A stretch of 64,000 nucleotides of DNA from CAXXOK01 sp963666755 (GCA_963666755.2 CAXXGW010000009.1:434001-498000), one strand, 5' to 3'. Positions 1-8,846 are shown, counted from the stretch's first letter. Numbers and translations: made by a program. The notes: generated from the letters alone by a model not told the origin.

Positions 1-837
1 GCACTGGCCGTACATGACGATAAACTGGCGGCCCGTCTGGCGGCACCATTCGGCGTATTTTTTGTGCAGCTCGGGGGTCAGCTTCCCGCCGGCCTGGGTC
101 ATGGTGGTCAGGCTGGGCAGTTCCATGCGGGTAAAGCGCATGCGGTCCAGCATTTCGTAGGTATAGGGCACGCCGCCAAAGCTGGTGGCGGCCTGATCCT
201 TAAAGAACGTCCAAAACTCCTTTTGGGTTACGGCTTTGTCGGTTAAAAGCACCATCGCGCCCACATCCAGATGCGAATTGAGGATGCTGAGCCCGTAGGT
301 ATAGTTCATGGGCAGGGTGGTGATTGGCCGCTCGCCCTCGTTCAACTTCAGATAATTGACAATGGAATCGGTGTTGGCGCGGATGTTGCGGTAACTCTGG
401 CGCACAAACTTGGGGCTGCCTGTGGAGCCGCTGGTGGTCAGCAGCAGCGCCAGCTCCGGCGAAAGGCGCGTTGCGTCGCCAAAGGGGGTTTGCAAAAGCC
501 GGTACCCGAAGCGCTCGTAGCGGCAGCACCCGTCCTCCAGCTCAAAATCGGCGGGCGCCCAGATGTACTTGGGCTGATACGTTTCGTACAGCTTGGTAAA
601 AAGCTCCGCATCCAAATCCGCGGGGAGCATCGCGGGCACCACGCCGCCGTTCAGGAAGGAAACATAGCCCAGAAAGCTGCCCAGCACGTTACGGCACAGG
701 CAGAAAACCAGGCACCGCCCATCGGCCTGCTGGCAGAGCATCCGCCCTTCGTGGCGCAGTTCCGCATAGGTCAGCCGCTGGCCGAACTCATCTTCCACGG
801 CGATATTGGCCTGATAGCGGTCAAATCTCCACAGCAT
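1..837 (-). CDS. AMP-dependent acyl ligase (ANL superfamily), C-terminal part beyond window edge
   Basis: This adenylate-forming enzyme is expected to activate a carboxylic acid as acyl-AMP and pass it to a thiol, most plausibly the carrier protein encoded just upstream. The 279 visible codons contain the nucleotide-binding A3 motif TTSGSTGSPK at residues 134-143 and reach the A5 region (VMYGQ) where the window cuts the gene. The hinge and catalytic-lysine domain lie outside. The ATG at 837-835 overlaps the carrier-protein stop by 17 bases, which suggests translational coupling. The family is clear from the motif; the acyl substrate cannot be told. Confidence 0.85.
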   Translation of the reverse strand, partial: MLWRFDRYQANIAVEDEFGQRLTYAELRHEGRMLCQQADGRCLVFCLCRNVLGSFLGYVSFLNGGVVPAMLPADLDAELFTKLYETYQPKYIWAPADFELEDGCCRYERFGYRLLQTPFGDATRLSPELALLLTTSGSTGSPKFVRQSYRNIRANTDSIVNYLKLNEGERPITTLPMNYTYGLSILNSHLDVGAMVLLTDKAVTQKEFWTFFKDQAATSFGGVPYTYEMLDRMRFTRMELPSLTTMTQAGGKLTPELHKKYAEWCRQTGRQFIVMYGQC

Positions 838-1057
838 ATTTCCGCAGGATCTCCTTCCCCTTTTCAAAAGAGCTCAGGTCGATGATGTCGTCCATTTCCA
901 GCATGATGTTAAAGGCATCCTCCAGGGCGGCGACCAGCGCCATGTGGCCGACGCTGTCCCAGGCCTTACTCTGGCCGTACACCAGGGCGGGCGCTTCCTC
1001 CGCGCTTACTTCCAGGGCCGTGACGAAGGCATTCACATACGTTTCCGAATTGGTCAT
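821..1057 (-). CDS. Acyl carrier protein
   Basis: A 78-residue acidic carrier protein. The phosphopantetheine attachment serine is S35 in the motif DSVGH, preceded by AW rather than the LGADSL of the housekeeping fatty-acid carrier. This points to a dedicated carrier like those paired with stand-alone ligases. It lies between an SDR reductase (42 bases upstream) and the AMP-ligase whose start it overlaps. The three form a small load-and-reduce module within the minus-strand operon. The identity as a carrier is firm; the bound acyl group is unknown. Confidence 0.9.
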   Translation of the reverse strand: MTNSETYVNAFVTALEVSAEEAPALVYGQSKAWDSVGHMALVAALEDAFNIMLEMDDIIDLSSFEKGKEILRKYAVEI

Positions 1058-1099
1058 GGGTCCATCGCTCCTATCGTAGTAAAGTGGGAAAAAGCGTGT

Positions 1100-1843
1100 T
1101 TACAGGATGCCGCCGTCTACGCGCCACACCTGCCCGGTGACGAAGCTGGCCCGGTCGCTGGCCAGAAAGGCGACCACCGCGGCGATTTCCTCCGGTTTGC
1201 CCTTGCGGCGCAGCAGATTGTGCTCCACCGCCGCCTGTTCAATCTTCTCGCCCAGACCGCGGGTCATATCGGTATCGGTGTAGCCGGGGGCGACGGCGTT
1301 CACGCGGATGTTCATACCCGCCATTTCACGCGCCATCTTCTGGGTGGCGGCCACCACTGCGGCCTTGCTGGCGGAGTAGTCCAGACGGCTGTCGCCGTCC
1401 AGTCCGGCCACGGAGGCGATGTTCACCACCGCGCCCTGCCGCTTGCGCGCCATCCAGCGCGTGGCCAGCTGCGTCAGGCGCATGGTGCCAAAGAAGTTGG
1501 TTTCAAAAATACGGCGCATCTCGTCGATGGCGGTCAGCTGGAACATCTTGTCCTGCCCCATGACGCCGGCGTTGTTCACCAGCACATCCAGCGGTTCCCG
1601 CTCGGCCATCGCCTCGCGGATGGCATTTTGCACCGCCGTTTCGTCGGTCAGGTCGGCATACAGGGGGCGTACCCATACCCCGTGCCGCGCGGCCAGCTCG
1701 GCGCAGCGGGTTTCAAATTCCGCGTCCGGCGTGCGGGCCAGCGCCCAGAGGTTGGCGCCCTCGGCGGCAAACGCTTGGGCGATTGCCCATCCGATGCCGC
1801 GTGCGGCGCCGGTCACCAACGCGTTTTTCCCTTCCAGCAGCAT
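1100..1843 (-). CDS. SDR-family NAD(P)-dependent oxidoreductase (FabG-like)
   Basis: A 247-residue classical short-chain dehydrogenase. Visible features are the cofactor loop TGAARGIG (residues 11-18), NNAG (90-93), the catalytic serine in NIAS (S144) and the YSASK active site (Y156, K160). The nearest well-known family is 3-oxoacyl-ACP reductase, and the adjacent carrier protein and ligase support a carrier-bound keto substrate. It begins three bases after the stop of the upstream membrane protein gene, so it is co-transcribed. Substrate assignment is inference. Confidence 0.88.
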   Translation of the reverse strand: MLLEGKNALVTGAARGIGWAIAQAFAAEGANLWALARTPDAEFETRCAELAARHGVWVRPLYADLTDETAVQNAIREAMAEREPLDVLVNNAGVMGQDKMFQLTAIDEMRRIFETNFFGTMRLTQLATRWMARKRQGAVVNIASVAGLDGDSRLDYSASKAAVVAATQKMAREMAGMNIRVNAVAPGYTDTDMTRGLGEKIEQAAVEHNLLRRKGKPEEIAAVVAFLASDRASFVTGQVWRVDGGIL

Positions 1844-1846
1844 GGA

Positions 1847-3472
1847 TCAATCCCCCGTATCCGCGACGCGTACGGTCGCTTTGTCGTAATAATCCGCATA
1901 GAGGTTGAGCACGTACTCCAGGTTATCGCTGTGCAGCGCATCGCCCATAAACATGGCGGGCGCGTCCGGCACCGGCGTCAGGACAACATCCTGCAGCGCA
2001 GGGTCGTTCAGGGTGGCATCGCGCGCGTCCATGGCCGCGTCATAGGCGGCGGCCTGCCCGTCCAGCACGGCGCGCAGGGCGCTGCCGCCTGCCATATTTT
2101 GCGGGCCGTAGCTGGCCGCGCCGTCTGGATGGTACGCAATGCAGCCGATCAGCAGCAGCCCCGCCACCAGCGCGAGGGTCGCGGCCTTGAGTCCTTCTTC
2201 CAGCCGGGTCGATGCGGCGGGGGAGGGAACCTCCGGCGCTGCGGGCAGGGTTTGCCCTTCCGGCAAAAGAGCGCCGGAGTCCGCGACGCTCGGCAGGGGA
2301 GGCGTTTCCAGCCCGAAAGGATCATACCCGACCACCGGGGAAAGCCCCCGCTCGGTGCGGCGCACGAAATACCCCGTCCAGTACAGCACCACCTGAGCCA
2401 GCATCAGCACCAGCGCGTAATGGTAGGTGTTGAGCACCCGACCATCGCCCAGATAGTTGCCGGTGTACAGCGTCGGCGCCAGCTGCGCGCAAAAGAGTGT
2501 CACACACAGGAGCGACACCCAGACGGGGTGGCCGAACGCAAACCCGCTGCGGCGCAGGGCCGGGATGGACAGCGGAACCAGCAGCACCATCGCCGCCAGC
2601 AGCGGCAGTGAAAAGGAGTGCCCCAACAGCGCAAGGCCAAAATACACGGCCTCCAGCACGGCTTTGGGGGCGCTCATGCCCCCGGAAAGCGTCTTGGCAC
2701 GCACCGCGTTGCCCGGAGCCGCCACGCTGAAGGCGAACCCGGCCAGCAGTAGCGCCGTCAGCAGCAGATATACCCAGCGTTTGGGGCGCCGTTTGAAAAA
2801 CGCCCAGGCCGTGGCGCTCAGGGCCAGTAGCGCGGCAAAGAGCACGGTGGAATACTTGGCCCCGCCCAGCAGTACCATCAGCACTGCTAAAAGCAGCGTA
2901 AGCAAGGTACAGCGCCAGCCGCCGCGCGCGCGCTCCAGCTTGAGCCACACCCCCGCGGCAAACAGCAGCACCGACCACAGCAGCGTATACGCCACGCCGC
3001 CGTTGAACCAGAAAAACGCCTCTGCGGCATCGGGCACAAACTGTACCAGCACAAACCCCAGCACGCCGAACGCCGTAAACACCGCCGTGCGATCCATGCC
3101 GTATACGCCGCCCAGCGACTGCTTCAGGAAAAACCAGACCGACAGCATGAACACCGTCAGCAGCAGGAAGGTGGTGACCCAGTAGGCGCCTTCGCCGAAA
3201 AGCGCGGGCTGGAAGGTGCTTAAAAATGAGGTGGTGTAAGTCCCTTCCCACGTTTGCCGGATGCCCACGGTGTTGCGCACCGCCGCCTCCACAACGCCAA
3301 AAATGCTGTGGGTGGTTTGCCACGCGTCCCGCGTGAGCAGGGAAAAGCCAAAATCGTCATAAAAAGCATGGTTGTACAGCGCCAACGCGTACAGGGGCAG
3401 CAGGCCCACCAGTAGCAGCAGGATACTCAGCCAGGCCGTGGCGCGCCGGGTCAGCCGTTTATGGATGGTCAC
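1847..3472 (-). CDS. DUF6056-like polytopic membrane protein (paralogue B)
   Basis: A 541-residue membrane protein with a short basic N-terminus and about eleven hydrophobic segments. The first extracytoplasmic loop carries an acidic pair in NHAFYDDFGF, which resembles the acidic catalytic loop of GT-C glycosyltransferases. A soluble C-terminal tail begins with YGPQNMAGGSA. It is a diverged copy of the upstream gene, sharing the loop motif, the FFWFNGG segment and the YGPQNMAGGSA tail. Its ATG overlaps the upstream stop by four bases (ATGA). A role in transferring sugar to a lipid or surface polymer is inferred from topology and neighbours only. Confidence 0.7.
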   Translation of the reverse strand: MTIHKRLTRRATAWLSILLLLVGLLPLYALALYNHAFYDDFGFSLLTRDAWQTTHSIFGVVEAAVRNTVGIRQTWEGTYTTSFLSTFQPALFGEGAYWVTTFLLLTVFMLSVWFFLKQSLGGVYGMDRTAVFTAFGVLGFVLVQFVPDAAEAFFWFNGGVAYTLLWSVLLFAAGVWLKLERARGGWRCTLLTLLLAVLMVLLGGAKYSTVLFAALLALSATAWAFFKRRPKRWVYLLLTALLLAGFAFSVAAPGNAVRAKTLSGGMSAPKAVLEAVYFGLALLGHSFSLPLLAAMVLLVPLSIPALRRSGFAFGHPVWVSLLCVTLFCAQLAPTLYTGNYLGDGRVLNTYHYALVLMLAQVVLYWTGYFVRRTERGLSPVVGYDPFGLETPPLPSVADSGALLPEGQTLPAAPEVPSPAASTRLEEGLKAATLALVAGLLLIGCIAYHPDGAASYGPQNMAGGSALRAVLDGQAAAYDAAMDARDATLNDPALQDVVLTPVPDAPAMFMGDALHSDNLEYVLNLYADYYDKATVRVADTGD

Positions 3473-4992
3473 GGTGCATCGCCCCCTTCCAGCAGGATTG
3501 CATCCTTGTCATAATAGGCGCAAAGCATGGGGCGTACATCCTCCGCTGCGCCGGGGGTCAGCAGATCGGCCATGAACACCTCGGGCACCGCGGTAAGCGG
3601 CTGGAGGGTGACCGTGCGCTTGGTGGTGTCGTTTAGCAGAAGTTCGCGGCCCGTCATATCGCGGTCGTAACGCGCAGCCTCCCCGGTGATGATGGAAAGC
3701 GCCGCACTGCCGCCCGCCATGTTCTGCGGGCCGTAGAGCGTATCGTCGCTATGCTTGTAGCCGAGGCACCCCAGCAGGAACAGGCAGATGGAGGCCAGCA
3801 GAACGCCGTAGCGCACGGACGTAGCCAGCTGCAGCGCTAGCTGCCCGAGCCGTTCGCGGCGGCGGGCCAGCGCGCCCAGCAGATAGGTTTCGTACAGTAG
3901 ACCCAGCACAACAAAGCTGTAATAATATGTGTCCGTAATCCGCCCGCCACCCAGAAACACCCCGCCGTAGAGCGGCGGCGTCAGCTGCGCGCAGAACAGG
4001 CAAATTGCCCCGATCAAGACCCACACCGGATGGGCAAAGCGACACATGCTGTGCCGCGCCACATACCACAGCAGCGGTGCCAGCGCAAGGCCCACGGCCA
4101 GAACCGGCAGCGTCGCATAGTTGCCCAGCAGCGCCACCCCATAGTAAAACGAAAGCAGCACAGCCTTGAACGCTGGGGGATGCGCCCCCACCAGCGCCGC
4201 GCGCTGGACATTGCCCGGTGCGCTTATACTGTACAGGAAGCATACCAGAAACCAGAGCGTAAGCGCTGCGTACACAAACCGGTGCCGGTGATGCCCGGCA
4301 AACGCCAGCGCTACCCCGGCGGCGCACAGCAGCAGCCCGAACAGCCCGCCGCCGTAACTGCCCCCGCCCAGCAGCGTAAAGAGCACTGCCAGCGTGGCGG
4401 TTAGCCACACAGCGCGCGCCCCCTTCGCCAGCCCAAGGCGGAGCCAAAGCGCTGCGGCCAGCGCCAGCAGAGAGTAGATGAATGTGTTTCCGATGCCCCC
4501 GTTAAACCAGAAAAACGCCTCATCCACCTCGGGCAGGAACTGCGTCATCAGCAGCAGCGCCAGGCTGGATATCGCCAGCGTTTCCGGCCGACCCGCGCCC
4601 AGCAGGCGCCGGAACACCGTCTGCAGCAGGAAGCCGAAGCACAGCAGAAAGCTGGTCAGCAAGAGGGCGGTGGTCAGCCAATACAGGCTTTCGGAGAAAA
4701 GCCCGGGTTGAATATTGCTTAAAAACGTGCCCGTATAGGTGCCCTGCCAGGTGTTGCGCACCCCCTGCGCGCTGCGGAATGCCTGTGCAAGCACCTGTAG
4801 CGGGTCTCCGGTCGCCAGCCACACCTGCCGCGTAGCCGTGGAAAAGCCGTAATCGTCATAATAGGGGTGGTTATACAGGGAAACGGCGTACAGGGGTATG
4901 ACCCCCGCAGCCAGTAAAAGTACGCAAAATGCCGCGAGCAACCGAATGTGGAGGTTGCCTTTGCGGGAGGTTCTCCTCCGGGTGTTGTCCAT
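3469..4992 (-). CDS. DUF6056-like polytopic membrane protein (paralogue A)
   Basis: A 507-residue membrane protein, first gene of the operon. The ATG at 4992-4990 is preferred over an upstream in-frame start at 5172 because a strong AAAGGAGGG site lies about eight bases before it and a promoter lies between the two. It has many hydrophobic segments, the loop motif NHPYYDDYGF with an Asp-Asp pair, a conserved FFWFNGG segment and the tail motif YGPQNMAGGSA, all shared with paralogue B. The topology is like GT-C glycosyltransferases. The function is not established. Confidence 0.7.
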   Translation of the reverse strand: MDNTRRRTSRKGNLHIRLLAAFCVLLLAAGVIPLYAVSLYNHPYYDDYGFSTATRQVWLATGDPLQVLAQAFRSAQGVRNTWQGTYTGTFLSNIQPGLFSESLYWLTTALLLTSFLLCFGFLLQTVFRRLLGAGRPETLAISSLALLLMTQFLPEVDEAFFWFNGGIGNTFIYSLLALAAALWLRLGLAKGARAVWLTATLAVLFTLLGGGSYGGGLFGLLLCAAGVALAFAGHHRHRFVYAALTLWFLVCFLYSISAPGNVQRAALVGAHPPAFKAVLLSFYYGVALLGNYATLPVLAVGLALAPLLWYVARHSMCRFAHPVWVLIGAICLFCAQLTPPLYGGVFLGGGRITDTYYYSFVVLGLLYETYLLGALARRRERLGQLALQLATSVRYGVLLASICLFLLGCLGYKHSDDTLYGPQNMAGGSAALSIITGEAARYDRDMTGRELLLNDTTKRTVTLQPLTAVPEVFMADLLTPGAAEDVRPMLCAYYDKDAILLEGGDAP

Positions 4993-5031
4993 CCGCGAAG
5001 CCCTCCTTTCATCATTCGTTCCCAAAATAAG

Positions 5032-5061
5032 ATTATAGCACAAGCCGCAAGATTTTGTCAC
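5032..5061 (-). promoter_or_regulatory. Promoter of the DUF6056/SDR/ACP/ligase operon
   Basis: On the minus strand a perfect TATAAT (plus-strand 5037-5032) lies 18 bases downstream of GTGACA (5061-5056), or 17 from TGACAA. It is about 40 bases upstream of the chosen start. Confidence 0.65.
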
Positions 5062-5097
5062 TACAGCCGCAAAACGGATGCGCCGTTCAGGCGCGCA

Positions 5098-5126
5098 TTG
5101 ACGTGCCCTGAGCGGCGGAGTATACT
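5098..5126 (+). promoter_or_regulatory. Promoter of the DMT transporter gene
   Basis: TTGACG (5098-5103) and TATACT (5121-5126) are separated by 17 bases. They lie 34 bases before the ATG at 5160, which has an AGGAGG site, and are divergent from the minus-strand operon promoter. Confidence 0.7.
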
Positions 5127-5159
5127 GCTTGCAGTGAAAAGGTTCAGGAGGCGCAAACC

Positions 5160-6113
5160 ATGCAAGCAACATCCGCCCCGGAGGCCCCCGATCTGCGGGC
5201 CGGGTATGCCTCGCTGGTTACGGCGGTGCTGGGCACCTCGCTTTCCTCGCTGTTTTACAAGCTATCCTTCGCCACGGGGCTGCATCCGTTATGGGTGAAC
5301 GTGCTGCGCATGGCGCTGACCCTTCTGCTGATGCTCCCGCTGACCCTGCTGAGCCGCACGCGGCGGCAGGCGTTCAGGCAAGTTTCGGCGGGGGCGTTTT
5401 GGCTGAGCGTGCTTTCCGGCACCTTTCTGGCGGTGCATTTTTCCGCGTGGGTGATTGCGCTGGATCGCACCGACGCGTTTGCCGCCTCGGCCATCTGGGG
5501 CACGTATCTGCTGATGACCGCCGCGCTCTCCGCCCTGCTGCTCAAGGAGAAAACCTCCAAAGGCGCGCTGGCCGGGCTGATGATCGCCACCGCCGGGGTG
5601 CTGGTGTGCAACCTGCAGGCCGGGCCGGGGCGCTTGTCCGGTAACCTGATGGCGTTGCTGGCCGCGCTGATGCAGGCGCTGTATACCCTTTGCGGGCGCA
5701 AGGCACGGGAGCGGATGGATGCCAACACCTATACGAGCATCGTCTATACCGTCGCGCTTCTATGGATGGTCGTGGCGGTGCTGGTGCCGGGCGTCCCCAC
5801 CACGGGGCTGCAAACGCAAAACCTGCTCTGGGCGCTGGGGTTGGCGGTGTTTTCCACCCTGCTCGGGCACACGATGATGAGCGTCTCCCTGAAATACTTC
5901 AAAGCCCCGACGGTTTCCGCCGTGATGCTGATTACCGTCGTGACCGCGCCATTGGGCGTACTGCTGGTGCTGGGCGAAGTGCCCACGCGCTATACGCTGC
6001 TGGGCGGCTGCATCATCCTGATCGGGCTGGGCTGGTACCTGACCATGGAACGGCGCGACAGCCGGCGCGCAAGGGTGGCCGTACGCGAACCGAACCGTGA
6101 CGGAAACGGATAA
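5160..6113 (+). CDS. EamA/DMT-superfamily transporter
   Basis: A 317-residue inner-membrane protein with about ten hydrophobic helices in two repeated EamA halves (roughly residues 15-145 and 160-290). It has the family's characteristic second-half helix ending before LGEVPT. Members export small metabolites or amino acids. It is a single-gene unit with its own promoter and a strong ribosome site, followed by a possible terminator hairpin at 6153-6203. The cargo cannot be deduced. Confidence 0.85.
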   Translation: MQATSAPEAPDLRAGYASLVTAVLGTSLSSLFYKLSFATGLHPLWVNVLRMALTLLLMLPLTLLSRTRRQAFRQVSAGAFWLSVLSGTFLAVHFSAWVIALDRTDAFAASAIWGTYLLMTAALSALLLKEKTSKGALAGLMIATAGVLVCNLQAGPGRLSGNLMALLAALMQALYTLCGRKARERMDANTYTSIVYTVALLWMVVAVLVPGVPTTGLQTQNLLWALGLAVFSTLLGHTMMSVSLKYFKAPTVSAVMLITVVTAPLGVLLVLGEVPTRYTLLGGCIILIGLGWYLTMERRDSRRARVAVREPNRDGNG

Positions 6114-6152
6114 CCTGCCCCAAACGGAAATGGGAATCCCCAATCAAAGCAA

Positions 6153-6203
6153 CAGCACCCCATCGGTCTGCGGCCTGCCGTGCCGACTCCCGGTGGGGTG
6201 CTG
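6153..6203. terminator. Possible terminator hairpin between convergent genes
   Basis: CAGCACCCCA (6153-6162) pairs with TGGGGTGCTG (6194-6203) around a loop of about 31 bases. It lies between the convergent DMT and RyR genes. There is no clear T-run. Confidence 0.4.
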
Positions 6204-6242
6204 TGCAATGGTTTACTTGCTCTTGGATAGGGAAGGTGCCGG

Positions 6243-7901
6243 TCAGGAAAAAGCCTGCATGACCACCGCGCCGACTTCCGGGATGATGGCATAGGGGTCT
6301 GCGTCTTTGGGCTTCTGAATCTCGGGCAGATCATCGTAAGGCACCATCAGCGGATGGCGGAGGTGCGCATCGTCCCGGTCGGGGGCATAGCTCCAGTTGT
6401 AGTAATAATGGTGCCGCATCCAACGTTCATGTTCCAGCGCAAAGAAGGGCTTCATGCCGCCTTCCCGCTGCACCTGTTCGTAACGCAGGGCGTAATCGGC
6501 CAGCGTCTGGGCGCTCAGCTCGCAATCCTGCTTGAGCATCTGCCGCAGCTTGACGGGGATGTGATCCGCCTGCAACAGGTTGGCTTCCTGCAAAAAGTGG
6601 CTTAACGACTGCCAGTCGGCATCCAGTGCGTCGCAATGCTGCGCGCATTCGGCCAGCGTATCGGGGTAGTGGCAGGAGGCGCAGCGGCCCTTGGCGGCGC
6701 GGCGCATGTATTTGGCGTTGATGCACCTGGCGGCGAGGATCAGCGCCTCGTCCATAACAATCCGGCGGGTGTAGAGTGATTGATCGGTGCCGAAAACGCA
6801 GATGTCGGCATTGTAATCGTACTCCGCTACGCGGCGGCCGGGCCAGAACGCCTCTACCAGCCGAAGGTCGGACAGCCGCAGGTGTACGTGCACAGCGGCG
6901 TTGTTTTCGCGCAGGTGAGCCAGCGCGAGCAGGTTATTCTCCTCCGCGTCATCCGCCAGCAGAATACGGTCGGCGCTCAGCAGCAACGGGAGGCTTTCCT
7001 GCCATGGCTCCGCGTGGAAGAAGATCGCATCCTTGCCGGGCTGCGATTCGTTGACTGCCGCAAACCCTTTCAGGCCCGGATGCTGGCGCCGGTAGGCCTC
7101 GCTATCGCCAAAAATGTGGTATTCCATGTTTGCCTGATCCACAAACAGGTTGATGAGCAGCGCCTGTTTGAGCAGCGCCTGCCCGTAGCGGCCGAAGCCG
7201 ATCAACACAACGCGCTGGTCGGGGGCGCTGCTGTGGCGGCGCACGTACAGCCTGTGCCAGTAGACACGCGCGCAGTCCTCCGCCATGTTGTTGATGATGA
7301 AGCCCCGGTTGTCGTAATGCGTTTGCAGCGGTGCGGTCAGGCACAGGTAAACGCTGCGCGGCGCGGCTGTGGGCAGGGCGGGCGGCAACAGCTGGCTGAA
7401 ATGCGCAGTCAGGTATTGGAACAGCTCCGCGTCGCTGTCAAAGGCCAGCACATGGCGGCGTGCGTCGAAAATCTCCGGCAGATCGTCGGTCAGGGTGCGC
7501 TCGTGGATGCTCCCGGCCAGCAGCCGCTTGTAGCGCTGGGAGCCGTGCAGCGCCACGGCGTCGCGGCGCAGGGCGTTACGGCGCATGGTTTCGTGCCGCC
7601 ACGCTTCCTTGAGCAGGTTGGTCACAAAGGTCGCGGTTACCGCAATGCCCAGCCAGCGTCCCAGCTCCAGACACACGCGCATCAGCACGGCCAGCCCCTG
7701 CGGGTGTGCGGCCGCCCATTCCTGCATGCCCGCATAGCTGGCATCAAAGCTCGCCACGTACACGCGCAGGGAGCTGAACAGCGCATAGGGCACATCCCCG
7801 TTGTAATACAGCAGAAAGCCGACCAGCGCAAAGGCGAGCGGTAACAGCGAAATAATCAGCCGGAGGCGACTCAGGCGAATGCCGGTTAATTTCGGATGCA
7901 T
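6243..7901 (-). CDS. Membrane-anchored NAD-binding (TrkA/RCK-like) protein with C-terminal RyR domain
   Basis: A 552-residue protein. The ATG at 7901-7899 is chosen because GGAAGG lies eight bases before it, rather than the in-frame codon seven residues upstream. Two hydrophobic segments (about residues 15-33 and 78-97) precede a Rossmann fold with GFGRYG at 235-240, as in TrkA-N/RCK regulators. A possible zinc knuckle follows (C407, C410, C419, C423). Residues 488-540 read EHERWM...PDRDD...HPLMVPYDDLP, the pattern of the ryanodine-receptor repeat domain (PF02026) also found in bacteria. It is probably a membrane-associated sensor of a small nucleotide-like ligand. The architecture is seen; the function is inferred. 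Confidence 0.75.
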   Translation of the reverse strand: MHPKLTGIRLSRLRLIISLLPLAFALVGFLLYYNGDVPYALFSSLRVYVASFDASYAGMQEWAAAHPQGLAVLMRVCLELGRWLGIAVTATFVTNLLKEAWRHETMRRNALRRDAVALHGSQRYKRLLAGSIHERTLTDDLPEIFDARRHVLAFDSDAELFQYLTAHFSQLLPPALPTAAPRSVYLCLTAPLQTHYDNRGFIINNMAEDCARVYWHRLYVRRHSSAPDQRVVLIGFGRYGQALLKQALLINLFVDQANMEYHIFGDSEAYRRQHPGLKGFAAVNESQPGKDAIFFHAEPWQESLPLLLSADRILLADDAEENNLLALAHLRENNAAVHVHLRLSDLRLVEAFWPGRRVAEYDYNADICVFGTDQSLYTRRIVMDEALILAARCINAKYMRRAAKGRCASCHYPDTLAECAQHCDALDADWQSLSHFLQEANLLQADHIPVKLRQMLKQDCELSAQTLADYALRYEQVQREGGMKPFFALEHERWMRHHYYYNWSYAPDRDDAHLRHPLMVPYDDLPEIQKPKDADPYAIIPEVGAVVMQAFS

Positions 7902-7990
7902 GCAAATTCCTTCCTTCCCCACAATCCAACTGGAGTGGTAACGCCACGGATGCGACGGACGAATGAAAGCGGAACGAGGTTGTTTTCCCT

Positions 7991-8019
7991 ATCATAGCAT
8001 GCGAGGCGTTGCGTGACAA
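7991..8019 (-). promoter_or_regulatory. Promoter of the RyR-domain gene
   Basis: On the minus strand TTGTCA (8019-8014) and TATGAT (7996-7991) are separated by 17 bases, about 90 bases upstream of the start codon. Confidence 0.65.
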
Positions 8020-8124
8020 GGGCAGACGCAGGGACGGGGGAAAGACTTTCAATGCGAACGAGGAAAAGACGATTATGGTATTTGCGCGGGAGCAGGGGAA
8101 GGATTGTATTTCCGCATACAGAAA

Positions 8125-8147
8125 ACGGAAGGCAAATTGCCTTCCGT
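8125..8147 (-). terminator. Terminator after rpsT
   Basis: A perfect inverted repeat, ACGGAAGGCAA / TTGCCTTCCGT, is followed on the minus strand by a short T-run (TTTTC). It lies 20 bases past the rpsT stop. Confidence 0.7.
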
Positions 8148-8167
8148 CTGGAATACGGGGTTTTCGG

Positions 8168-8431
8168 TTACTGCGCGGCCTTGGCCAGCTGCTTCGCAAG
8201 ACGGGCCTTTTTCCGGTTCGCGGCATTCTTGTGCAGGATGCCCTTGGCGGCGGCCTTATCGATAGCGGAGGCGGTCACGCTGTACTGCGCGCCGGCAATC
8301 GCGGGGTTAGCCGCGAGCTCCGCGTCAAATTTCTTGATCGCGGTCTTCACCTTGGACTTGACGATGCGGTTGCGAAGGTTCTTTTTCTCGTTCACCTTCA
8401 CGCGCTTAATGGCGGACTGAATGTTGGGCAA
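8168..8431 (-). CDS. rpsT: 30S ribosomal protein S20
   Basis: An 87-residue, lysine- and alanine-rich helical protein that binds 16S rRNA early in small-subunit assembly. The N-terminus MPNIQSAIKRVKVNEKKNLR and the C-terminal KGILHKNAANRKKARLAK stretch are diagnostic of bacterial S20, and the length is normal. A consensus AAGGAGG site precedes the ATG. It is monocistronic, between its own promoter (8471-8499) and terminator (8125-8147). Confidence 0.98.
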   Translation of the reverse strand: MPNIQSAIKRVKVNEKKNLRNRIVKSKVKTAIKKFDAELAANPAIAGAQYSVTASAIDKAAAKGILHKNAANRKKARLAKQLAKAAQ

Positions 8432-8470
8432 CGTTCTTCACCTCCTTGGCGTTACTAAATCGCAAGGTTG

Positions 8471-8499
8471 ATTGTACCATGCTCCCGGGCAAAAAGCAA
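8471..8499 (-). promoter_or_regulatory. rpsT promoter
   Basis: On the minus strand TTGCTT (8499-8494) and TACAAT (8476-8471) are 17 bases apart, with an extended -10 (TGG before TACAAT). It lies about 40 bases upstream of the rpsT start. Confidence 0.65.
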
Positions 8500-8846
8500 G
8501 GAGAAATTTACGCGCCCGTCCGGGATTCTTAGCAGGAGGCACTGCCTCCTTCCGGGGTTTGAGCACCGAAGGAAACGCACGCCCGACGGATCGCTTCCCC
8601 GCAAGGGAAAGCAACCCGCAGGCGAGGCGCAAAGCGAGCAGTCAAACGGCGGTAGGGCTACGTAGCGTGAACGCCCGGAGTGGAACGCTAATACCTTCCG
8701 CTGGGACACTGTCCGGGAAGCGAGCTAGTGGCTCTGGGAAATTGCGAAGCAATCCGTGCAGGGAGTTTTACCATGGTATAGCACACAAAGGCGGACGAGC
8801 GGCCCAGCCGCGCGCCCGCCCCTGTGAGGCCGGTTCGTTTCAGCGG
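8500..8846. other. Gene-free spacer between rpsT and uxaC
   Basis: About 350 bases with no convincing reading frame on either strand, no family I recognise and no tRNA fold that I can see. Open frames here are short extensions of frames antisense to uxaC. I see only small imperfect hairpins, for example around 8535-8552. Confidence 0.5.

Noticed and set aside
944..2611. A 555-codon plus-strand frame across the SDR and DUF6056-like genes
   Set aside because: It is antisense to two genes with clear domains and topology.
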